Origin: Bacteroidaceae bacterium
GTDB lineage: Bacteria; Bacteroidota; Bacteroidia; Bacteroidales; Bacteroidaceae
Direction: 5' to 3'
Assembly (NCBI GenBank): GCA_017536695.1
Contig: JAFXGX010000028.1
Span: 1-59,036, forward strand
Length of the DNA stretch: 59,036 bases
This document shows, in pieces, positions 45,673 to 52,788 of this stretch (positions within the stretch are counted from its first letter, which is position 1; each line of letters opens with the position of its first letter). The notes under the pieces were generated by a model. It ran no database searches. It had not been told where the DNA came from and was given only the letters and a program-made list of their open reading frames with translations. The position numbers and the translations under genes were made by a program.

Positions 45673-46817
45673 CTATGAAACTACTGACTAAAATTCTTCA
45701 GGCCTTGCTCGGTGTAGCAGCATTGATACTCACTGCTCTGGTGGCTACAGGCCGCCTTACGTTGAAAGGAATACGCAATTGGTGGAGAAAGCGCTCCAAA
45801 TGGTTGCGCAGAAGCATCAAGGTAATAGCATCGCTTATTTTGCTTGTATGCCTGGTAGAGTACGGGTATGACATCTACAAGGAAAACTACGGCCGAAGTT
45901 ATTGGGATGACAGCACTTTGTCGGAGAACATAATGATCCATTCCTTCAATGATGAAACCTACCGACTGTATGACTGCGAGAATGATAAATATCTGACACC
46001 AAAGATTGACTGGGTCAGATACGGTTCAGACTCAATTGCCGTATACGCATTGAACGGGAAGCGCGGATTCCTAAACCGCTACACTGGAGAGATTATAATC
46101 GATGCCGAGAAGAACAGATACAGCAAAGCATGGGTATTCTCGGAAGGTGCCGCTGCAGTAATGAAGGATGAGATGATCGGATTCATTGACCCGGACAACC
46201 GTATTGTAATACCGTTCCAATACCCGAAATGTGATGAGGAGTGTTTCGAGACAGATTATCTGTTCAACAACGGATACTGCTGCATGACAAACAGGGATGG
46301 CAGACAGGGAGTCATAGACAAGAAAGGCAACTGGGTTGTGGCACCGGAATACGGCATGGTTTATGAACCTGCGGGCAACGGCATGCGCATTGTTATCAAG
46401 AACGGCAAGTATGGCGTGCTGGATGCCGATATGAGATTGCTCTACCCTACCGAGTATGATGATATAAGCATTATAGGGGACGGCAACGGCATTGTACTTG
46501 CCAAGGAGGGACGCATGTGGCAAGTGGATGATGAGGGTAATGTTACAAAACCGTTCCTTTTTGACTGCAGCTATTGGCTGGACTGCCCCGAAGGGTACAA
46601 CGAAGACGGCTGTATCTCGAACGGCCTCTCGCGCTATGCAAAATATGAAGTCAAAGGTTGCTATGGTATTCTTGACCGTTTTACGGGCAAGGCATTGACC
46701 TTGGCTATCTACAGCGAGATAAACATGCTCTCGCCCGAAACATTCGAGGTACAGGACCCACACACATATGACTGGCACGTGATCGACAGCAATGGCAACA
46801 GAACAAGCCAGCAATGA
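45669..46817 (+). CDS. WG-repeat membrane protein
   Basis: 382 residues. An N-terminal hydrophobic helix (about 9-29) and a second (about 49-68: KVIASLILLVCLVEYGYDIY) anchor it. The rest is made of WG-type repeats: GKRGFLNRYTGEIIID, EMIGFIDPDNRIVIPFQYP, GRQGVIDKKGNWVVAPEYG, GKYGVLDADMRLLYPTEYD. Such repeats form beta-propeller-like extracytoplasmic binding domains. Start at 45669 gives an ATGA overlap with the CreD gene; an ATG six bases on is also possible. It is the last plus-strand gene before a terminator shared with a convergent gene. Confidence 0.8.
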   Translation: MTMKLLTKILQALLGVAALILTALVATGRLTLKGIRNWWRKRSKWLRRSIKVIASLILLVCLVEYGYDIYKENYGRSYWDDSTLSENIMIHSFNDETYRLYDCENDKYLTPKIDWVRYGSDSIAVYALNGKRGFLNRYTGEIIIDAEKNRYSKAWVFSEGAAAVMKDEMIGFIDPDNRIVIPFQYPKCDEECFETDYLFNNGYCCMTNRDGRQGVIDKKGNWVVAPEYGMVYEPAGNGMRIVIKNGKYGVLDADMRLLYPTEYDDISIIGDGNGIVLAKEGRMWQVDDEGNVTKPFLFDCSYWLDCPEGYNEDGCISNGLSRYAKYEVKGCYGILDRFTGKALTLAIYSEINMLSPETFEVQDPHTYDWHVIDSNGNRTSQQ

Positions 46818-46834
46818 TTGAAATATAAAATTTC

Positions 46835-46873
46835 AAAGTAGGATGCCGCATAAGAGAATCGGCATCCTACTTT
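46835..46873. terminator. Bidirectional terminator
   Basis: AAAGTAGGATGCCG-N11-CGGCATCCTACTTT, a perfect 14-bp stem between the WG-repeat gene and the convergent unknown gene. Confidence 0.9.
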
Positions 46874-46882
46874 ATTGTTTCA

Positions 46883-48217
46883 TCAATATGCATCGAGCAG
46901 ATCAATCATCTGCGACCAGTCATCCGTACTGCAAAGCTCATTGTAAGGAACAGTGAGTTCGGTATCTCCCCTGTCAATCAGCAGTTTAAGAAGAGACTTG
47001 GCTATCAGGGCTTCCTCTCTGAGTTCATCGGCTGATGATGATGAGAAAGAAAATCTATGCTCGAAACATACCGACTTTACCATTGAGGCTGCCTGACTCC
47101 AGAGATTCACTCTCTTGAGTTCACAACATAGGTATCTCTTGGCTTTATACCCCGATGCATAGTCGAACGAAGTGACTTCCTCGGGATTCGAGTCCAAATA
47201 ATATCTACGATAGTCATTATTGACTTTAACCGCGCCGTCCTCCCAAGCCAGCTCGACATATTCATCCCCGACCTCAGTTATCTCGACCACTCCTGAACTG
47301 CCCATGTCGAACTTTGCCCCTACGCGGATATCCTCCTCGGTAACATATCGGCTGAATAGCCTTTTGTTCTCCTTGTCATTCTCATCGACTACGCACATCA
47401 GCAGTAGAAGTTCCTGGGAATCGGGATTCTCACGCTCGAGAAGCCTCTTATACTCTATTCCACCGTCAAGTATCTCAAGAGCCTTTCCACAGCCGCTCGC
47501 AGCCGCCTGTTCAAGAAACTCCTTCAGGCCAGGAACGGCATTCATGAGGTCATCCAATCTGTTTCTTACGAGTATCTGGGCAAAGTTATCCAACCATACA
47601 TCGGCATCGGGCAGGTCGGCCGGGGGCAGTGCGCCAAGCAGTTCGACGAAACAGGAATAATCACTTATTATCAACGTGTTCCAATTTTTTGAGGCAGATA
47701 ACCACGCATAGAGAGGGCGTAGAGCCTCGCAGCCATCCAGTATAACCTCATACAGCAGTTTCAGGCACTTCTGCTTCATCTCCTGGCTGTTCCCGGCACA
47801 TTGTGGTCTTTCGCTGTGTAGCTGCATCACAGAATCCAGCTCAGAGATGATAGTATCCCACACATTCAGGCTCTCATATTTGAATACCATGGAGATTCCC
47901 TCCCAACTCAAACATGGATTGTCTATAGCATACTCAGGCGTTTCGACAGTCTCGCCGACAGGTACCGTATACACTTTCTCCAACCAATTGATGACAGCCT
48001 CATCCCTGGAGACAGCACTTATGGAGCAGGGAGGAAAATCACCAACAAGAGAAAACTCCTTGCCTACCATCCCGTGAATCTCCCTGTAAGGATAGAACCC
48101 CGTAACTCTCGTAGAGTTACCTACCGACATATCCCTTGTACTGTGAACGGAAGTAAGCTCAAGACAGCTCATCACAAAATCAGGCGAGTGCTCTACTACA
48201 TTAAAAATGATACCCAT
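46883..48217 (-). CDS. Unknown soluble protein
   Basis: 444 residues, acidic, no signal peptide or TM. I do not recognise a family. The N-terminal half (about 1-130) looks alpha/beta (GIIFNVVEHSPDF, YREIHGMVGKEFSLV), the centre (about 130-260) helical, with a possible repeat-type stretch (FLEQAAASGCGKALEILDGGIEYKRLLEREN near 235-265 resembles ankyrin/TPR geometry). A short beta-barrel-like part follows (about 293-325: VGAKFDMGSSGVVEITEVGDEYVELAWEDGAVKV), then a helical C-terminus. It is the only minus-strand gene within the locus, placed convergent to the WG gene and divergent from the RyR channel. Confidence 0.6.
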   Translation of the reverse strand: MGIIFNVVEHSPDFVMSCLELTSVHSTRDMSVGNSTRVTGFYPYREIHGMVGKEFSLVGDFPPCSISAVSRDEAVINWLEKVYTVPVGETVETPEYAIDNPCLSWEGISMVFKYESLNVWDTIISELDSVMQLHSERPQCAGNSQEMKQKCLKLLYEVILDGCEALRPLYAWLSASKNWNTLIISDYSCFVELLGALPPADLPDADVWLDNFAQILVRNRLDDLMNAVPGLKEFLEQAAASGCGKALEILDGGIEYKRLLERENPDSQELLLLMCVVDENDKENKRLFSRYVTEEDIRVGAKFDMGSSGVVEITEVGDEYVELAWEDGAVKVNNDYRRYYLDSNPEEVTSFDYASGYKAKRYLCCELKRVNLWSQAASMVKSVCFEHRFSFSSSSADELREEALIAKSLLKLLIDRGDTELTVPYNELCSTDDWSQMIDLLDAY

Positions 48218-48396
48218 AATTCTCCTTTACAATTATTCAACAATAAATATTGACCTACATAAGACCCGTCGGCAAACCGTATGGTGCCCTAATTGAAAGA
48301 TGCTCCCCGCCATATCATCCCGGCTATCTCATAGTTTTGCAGCCATAATCGACAAACTGCAAAATCAACACATTATCCACTGCTATAAGTGTTTAT

Positions 48397-48429
48397 TTTG
48401 CGAATATAGGAAAAAAGTTCATATCTTTG
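48397..48429 (+). promoter_or_regulatory. Promoter of the RyR channel gene
   Basis: TTTG at 48397-48400, 21-base spacer, TATCTTTG at 48422-48429. The gene starts at 48467. Confidence 0.72.
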
Positions 48430-48443
48430 CGCTAACGCGCAAA
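48426..48443. promoter_or_regulatory. Perfect palindrome over the transcription start: possible operator
   Basis: TTTGCGC-TAAC-GCGCAAA: two perfect 7-base arms with a 4-base centre, overlapping the -7 box of the promoter. This is where a repressor would block transcription; a stem in the first bases of the mRNA is the alternative. Confidence 0.5.
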
Positions 48444-48466
48444 AATAGAATTCAAATACTACAACA

Positions 48467-50608
48467 ATGTCTGACTTAATATTGAAATCAATTGCAGCTA
48501 TATTTACCATTGCGGGAATTGTAATGATATGTGGATTCATCTATTGCCTGAAAAACCGTAGCCCAAGACTCGACAGGATGATGGCTCAAGGAGAATACAA
48601 GACAATCCTGCTGGTTCTGCTACTGGTTCTCACATTCCCGTTGACTTTGTCGGGAATACTTTTCATTTCTGGCCATGGAGCGGACATTTTCATGAGTGAG
48701 GATGCCGTTCAAGACCCGAGTCTCATATGGACAATGCTGTTCCACAGCATGGACCCAGGCAATCAGAACATGGCTATTGAAGGATGGCCACGCATGCTGG
48801 TGTTTGTGGTTGCCACATTTGGCATCATATTCTTTAACGGGTTGCTTATTTCCTCGATTGTCAGTATGTTCGAAAGACAAATCAACATATGGGAAAAAGG
48901 GTTGGCAAGATACCCCAAATTGTTGAAGAAGAGCAATTTCATAACAATCATAGGCAGCAACGAGATGGTCCCGAGCCTTCTGGCGCAGATATTCAGGCGT
49001 GATGAGCAGGTCGACTATATCCTTATTCAGACTAGCAACGACATTGACGCTTTCCGCAAACATCTGGCATCGTTCCTGTCTACCGAAGACGAGAGACGTG
49101 TCATTCTATACTCGGGAGTACAGACTTCGGCCGAAGACATCTCGTGCCTCTGCCTTGAGTACACAAAAGAGGTGTTCATTTTGGGAGACAGCATCGATGA
49201 AGATTCACAATGCGCAAACCATGATGCGATAAACATGAAATCCCTACAGATAATATCGGAACAGCTTCGTGCATCGGGATTAAGTAACAGGAAACTCGTC
49301 TGCAGGGTTATGTTCGAGTACCAGACATCATTCTCGATATTCCAGTTCGCCGACATAAGCGACCGGATAAGTTCAATCATTGATTTCAGGCCTTTCAACT
49401 ACTATGAACTATGGTCACAGCGTATCTTTGTAAACCACAACCTCTCCTTTAATAAAGATGAGCTGGACAATTATCTGCCGTTGGAAGGTATGTGCCCTAT
49501 CACTGCGGAATCGGATAACTTTGTACACCTTGTAATTGTCGGGATGTCAAAGATGGGAGTATCAATGGCCATTGAGGCCGCACATCTGGCACATTATCCC
49601 AACTTCAATATCGACCCGAACCTGAAGACACGCATCACATTCATCGACACAGAATGCGACAAGGAGATGGGATTCTTCAAAGGACGCTTCAAGGAACTGT
49701 TCGCATTGTCAAGATATTGCTACAAGAACTCTGCTATAGATAATGACCTCTACGACTCATCGGTGTGGAAGAACAGTAACTTCTTCGAGCAGCACACGCA
49801 CTTGGGAAAAGATTTCATCGATGTGGAATGGGAGTTCATAAAAGGCGGAATTGAGACAGCGAATATCCATACTTACCTGAAAGATGCCACGAACAACAGC
49901 AAGGCCAGGCTGACACTTGCCCTATGCCTGCCACAGGACAACCAGAATGTTGCAGCAGCGCTATATCTGCCCGATGAGGTCTATGAGAAGGCCATCCAGA
50001 TACTGGTATATCAGCGCCACAACGATTCCATCATCAACAGCATTTCGCAGAAAAACAAGATTAACCTGTACTACAAGCAACTGAAGGCTTTCGGCATGCA
50101 CTCTGACTCCTACGACGACCATATGATTGAAACAACCAGACATATCGCCGATATCCTTGGGGACAAATATTATGAGATGTACCAGAAAGTTAATTCAGAC
50201 AACGATGTCAAGAGCACAAGCAGGAAGAATACACGTGGCAAGTCAAAGGCAGCCAAACAGTGGAGCAACATCTACAATGCCAATAGCATCTGGAGCAAGC
50301 TAAGGAGTGCCCTCTACGCTACAACCGGTACCATTGAAGAGAAAGATATCCATCTTTTGGCACTGACAGAGCACAACAGATGGGTTATGGAGCAGCTGCT
50401 CATGCGTTTCAGGGCATTGACCGAGGAAGAGCAGAAGAAGGTCCTTGAAGGAGAGTACGACAAAGAGGAACTCAAAGGCGACAAGATGGCTCATCTGGAC
50501 ATCTGCTCATTTGACAGGCTTACCGAGGTAGACCCGGTAACATGTAAATACGACATCGGATTCATACAGATTATACCGTCGATTCTTGAGGCTTTCAAGA
50601 ACAAGTAA
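48467..50608 (+). CDS. CASTOR/POLLUX-like ion channel with C-terminal RyR domain
   Basis: 713 residues. TM helices lie at about 5-27, 46-68 and 109-133. Between the last two is a pore segment, LIWTMLFHSMDPGNQ (about 86-100), close to the W-x-x-x-x-H-x-x-DPGN filter pattern of the CASTOR/POLLUX (SYM8) cation channels and their bacterial relatives. Two RCK-like Rossmann domains follow: about 157-300 (FITIIGSNEMVPSLLAQI) and about 350-500 (LVIVGMSKMGVSMAIEAA). A basic linker (about 580-610) leads to a RyR domain at about 627-710 (LTEHNRWVMEQLLMRFRAL, AHLDICSFDRLTEVDP). It has the same plan as the protein encoded at 32899. Likely a ligand-gated cation (K+ or Ca2+) channel of the inner membrane. 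Confidence 0.82.
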   Translation: MSDLILKSIAAIFTIAGIVMICGFIYCLKNRSPRLDRMMAQGEYKTILLVLLLVLTFPLTLSGILFISGHGADIFMSEDAVQDPSLIWTMLFHSMDPGNQNMAIEGWPRMLVFVVATFGIIFFNGLLISSIVSMFERQINIWEKGLARYPKLLKKSNFITIIGSNEMVPSLLAQIFRRDEQVDYILIQTSNDIDAFRKHLASFLSTEDERRVILYSGVQTSAEDISCLCLEYTKEVFILGDSIDEDSQCANHDAINMKSLQIISEQLRASGLSNRKLVCRVMFEYQTSFSIFQFADISDRISSIIDFRPFNYYELWSQRIFVNHNLSFNKDELDNYLPLEGMCPITAESDNFVHLVIVGMSKMGVSMAIEAAHLAHYPNFNIDPNLKTRITFIDTECDKEMGFFKGRFKELFALSRYCYKNSAIDNDLYDSSVWKNSNFFEQHTHLGKDFIDVEWEFIKGGIETANIHTYLKDATNNSKARLTLALCLPQDNQNVAAALYLPDEVYEKAIQILVYQRHNDSIINSISQKNKINLYYKQLKAFGMHSDSYDDHMIETTRHIADILGDKYYEMYQKVNSDNDVKSTSRKNTRGKSKAAKQWSNIYNANSIWSKLRSALYATTGTIEEKDIHLLALTEHNRWVMEQLLMRFRALTEEEQKKVLEGEYDKEELKGDKMAHLDICSFDRLTEVDPVTCKYDIGFIQIIPSILEAFKNK

Positions 50609-50723
50609 GATGACATTACCAATACAACAGCCATATGGGAAATTCCATAAATCAGTATGCAATTGGCGAGATTCTTGACGTCCCATCATGAATGTCATTC
50701 TATATTTGCAAGGTCATTGGCTC

Positions 50724-50791
50724 GTTCATCCTTTAGCGGCCCGCACGGCATGAGTTTAACCCATGCTGCATGCGACCAACCGCTAATGAAC
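50724..50791 (+). ncRNA. Possible structured leader or small RNA
   Basis: Nested pairing: GTTCA (50724-50728) + TTAGCGG (50733-50739) pair with CCGCTAA (50780-50786) + TGAAC (50787-50791), leaving a 4-base bulge. GCATG (50748-50752) pairs with CATGC (50762-50766) inside. It lies just after a -7 box and would sit in the mnmE leader. No known riboswitch recognised. Confidence 0.35.
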
Positions 50792-50808
50792 TCGCCGATA
50801 ACAAAACT

Positions 50809-50846
50809 AAAGTTTTGTCATTCTGAGCGTAGCGAAGAATCTCAAA
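50809..50846. repeat. Dispersed repeat copy
   Basis: AGTTTTGTCATTCTGAGCGT and the following AGCGAAGAATCTC match the unit found in the gap after pgi. Confidence 0.75.
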
Positions 50847-50910
50847 CACCCACGCAGCAGAGAACAGATAAACGATTATACAGGACTAACAATAAACCGG
50901 ACAGATAAAT

Positions 50911-52329
50911 ATGAGCGACACTATTTGCGCTTTGGCGACGTCGCAGGGCGGCGCGCTGAATGTGATAAGAGTATCAGGTGAAAAAGCATTCGATATAGTT
51001 TCAAGGATATTCGTTCCAAGGAGAGGACCGGGACTGACCGAACGCCGGAGCCACAGCGCCGTCTTCGGTGACATATGCACCAGCGGAACCGAGGTGCTCG
51101 ATGAGGCCCTGCTCACCGTCATGCGCGCCCCGAACAGCTACACCGGTGAAGACACCATAGAGATAAGCTGTCACGCCTCGCCCTACATCACGCAGCAGAT
51201 AATGATAAGCCTGCTTGACCTCGGTGCACGTCAGGCTGCACCTGGCGAGTTTACCATGCGCGCCTTCCTCAACGGCAAGATGGACCTGAGCCGTGCCGAA
51301 GCTGTTGCCGACCTCATAGCATCCACATCCAAAGCGTCGCACAGACTCGCCATAAACCAATTGAAGGGCGGCTTCAGCAACGAGCTGGGCACGCTACGCG
51401 ACAAGCTGCTCAGGCTGACATCACTCATTGAGCTAGAGCTTGACTTCAGCGAGGAAGATGTCGAGTTCGCCGACCGCGGCGAGCTCATGCAACTGTGCAA
51501 CGAGGTGGAAGGCGTCATATCAAGACTTGCCGACTCGTTCAGCGTAGGCAATGCCGTCAAGAACGGCGTTCCAGTTGCCATTGTGGGCGAGACAAATACC
51601 GGCAAGAGCACCCTGCTCAATGCACTGCTGCACGAAGAGAGAGCCATCGTGAGCGACATCTGCGGAACGACACGCGACACAGTCGAAGGCATGATGACAC
51701 TGAGCGGCGTGACATTCCGCTTTGTCGACACAGCAGGAGTGCGCGACACAGATGATGTGATAGAACGCATAGGCATAGAGCGCACCCTCGAGCAACTGAG
51801 GAAATCATCAATAGCCCTGTGGCTCATAGACTCCACAGCCGGATACGGACAGATAGAAGAGACAGCAAGCAGACTGCTACCAGTCTGCACAGGGAAGAAA
51901 CTCGCAGTCCTTGTCAACAAATGCGATATCATAGACCCTTTGTCACTATCAAGAGTCATGGAATATGGCAAAGCCATGGTAGAGAAATATGGCAAGGAAA
52001 CAGAGTGGGACAGCCGTGACCTGTGGGCCATATCGGCACGCCAAGGAACAAACATGGATAGACTGGAAGAATTCCTTGTGCGCAGCGCCGCCCTACCCTC
52101 CATCTCCACTGGCGACGTGGTTGTGACCAACGTAAGACACTACGAAGCCCTGGTTCGCGCCCTTGAGAACATCAAGGAAGTGAAACAGAGCCTTGCCAAT
52201 GGCATCAGCGGCGACCTCGTTAGCGAGCCCCTCCGCGCAGCCATCCGCAACCTTTCCGAAATAGTCGGCGAAGTGACCAGCGATGAAGTCCTCGGGAATA
52301 TATTCGCCAATTTTTGCATCGGGAAATAG
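50911..52329 (+). CDS. mnmE: tRNA modification GTPase MnmE
   Basis: With MnmG, modifies U34 of certain tRNAs (5-carboxymethylaminomethyl group). 472 residues. The N-terminal tetrahydrofolate-binding domain is about 1-120 (ICALATSQGGALNVIRVSG, APNSYTGEDTIEISCH, GEFTMRAFLNGKMDLSRAEAVADLI). The inserted G domain is at about 225-385, with the P-loop GETNTGKSTLLNAL, G2/G3 GTTRDTVEG and DTAGVRDTDD, and G4 NKCD. The C-terminus ends in the catalytic CIGK motif. Normal length; a host gene at the left border of the AT-rich defence stretch. Confidence 0.97.
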   Translation: MSDTICALATSQGGALNVIRVSGEKAFDIVSRIFVPRRGPGLTERRSHSAVFGDICTSGTEVLDEALLTVMRAPNSYTGEDTIEISCHASPYITQQIMISLLDLGARQAAPGEFTMRAFLNGKMDLSRAEAVADLIASTSKASHRLAINQLKGGFSNELGTLRDKLLRLTSLIELELDFSEEDVEFADRGELMQLCNEVEGVISRLADSFSVGNAVKNGVPVAIVGETNTGKSTLLNALLHEERAIVSDICGTTRDTVEGMMTLSGVTFRFVDTAGVRDTDDVIERIGIERTLEQLRKSSIALWLIDSTAGYGQIEETASRLLPVCTGKKLAVLVNKCDIIDPLSLSRVMEYGKAMVEKYGKETEWDSRDLWAISARQGTNMDRLEEFLVRSAALPSISTGDVVVTNVRHYEALVRALENIKEVKQSLANGISGDLVSEPLRAAIRNLSEIVGEVTSDEVLGNIFANFCIGK

Positions 52330-52379
52330 CATCGTCATGCCAGTACCACACGTCATCCCTGGCTTGACCGGGGGGGCTC

Positions 52380-52579
52380 ATCCATCCCTGGCCTAACGAA
52401 ATCACCTCTGAGCAGGCAATGCTTGCGGCTTATGATGTCCTCAGTAGAATCTTTGGTCAGAGGGCAGTTGTGAATGCTTACTATCGTACTGACCCGATAC
52501 AATGGCTGTCAGAGATGATGATGACGAGTTCTTTAAGCACGTAAAATTCTTCGGCTACGATGACCCGAAAGAGGATTGA
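52380..52579 (+). pseudogene. Short gene remnant with a frame change
   Basis: A frame following a TGA reads HPWPNEITSEQAMLAAYDVL and continues through RIFGQRAVVNAYYRTDPIQ. The coding sense then appears to shift frame into MAVRDDDDEFFKHVKFFGYD and end in DPKED and a stop at 52577-52579. The two parts overlap near 52502. It looks like a decayed small protein (or its 3' end) left by rearrangement next to mnmE; I do not recognise the family. Confidence 0.35.
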
Positions 52580-52633
52580 AAAATCCGAGAACGATCCGCG
52601 GATTCTGCACCCATGTTCTGAGTGAAAGGAAAG

Positions 52634-52672
52634 AAGAAAGCCTCCGGCTATAATCAGCTGTAGGCTTTCTTT
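52634..52672. terminator. Terminator-like hairpin
   Basis: AAGAAAGCCT ... AGGCTTTCTT arms around 18 bases. A near copy of its left arm and loop start (AGAAAGCCTCCAGCT) recurs at 54677-54691 after the next gene. Confidence 0.7.
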
Positions 52673-52715
52673 GGTAATTTCGCCAATTAATGTACTCGAG
52701 TTGTGATTAAATTCT

Positions 52716-52723
52716 TATATTTG
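52716..52723 (+). promoter_or_regulatory. Possible -7 element for the 615-residue gene
   Basis: TATATTTG, 65 bases before the start codon; no convincing -33 element at the right distance. Confidence 0.4.
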
Positions 52724-52788
52724 CTATTCTTGAAAATGTGCTATTATAGTTTTAGGCTATTAACCAACAATATTTAGGAGTTTTTTAT

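Larger units (their letters stand above)
50609..50910. other. Intergenic region before mnmE with structured stretch
   Basis: 302 bases, no gene. It holds a TATATTTG -7 box (50701-50708) with a weak CTTG 23 bases upstream, then a nested inverted repeat (50724-50791), then a dispersed repeat copy (about 50809-50845, TTTTGTCATTCTGAGCGTAG). Confidence 0.6.
52330..52788. other. Junction region after mnmE
   Basis: 459 bases. From left: two CATCCCTGGC copies around a run of G (52361-52396), the gene remnant, a terminator-like hairpin (52634-52672), and a -7-like box TATATTTG (52716-52723) 66 bases before the next gene. Composition becomes clearly AT-richer from about 52680. Confidence 0.55.

Noticed and set aside
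31160-50608. Interpretation as type VI secretion, Thoeris or classical CBASS
   Set aside because: No Tss proteins, no ThsA/ThsB arrangement with SLOG, and no CD-NTase cyclase were seen; TIR and SIR2 are in one protein with a changed SIR2 site.
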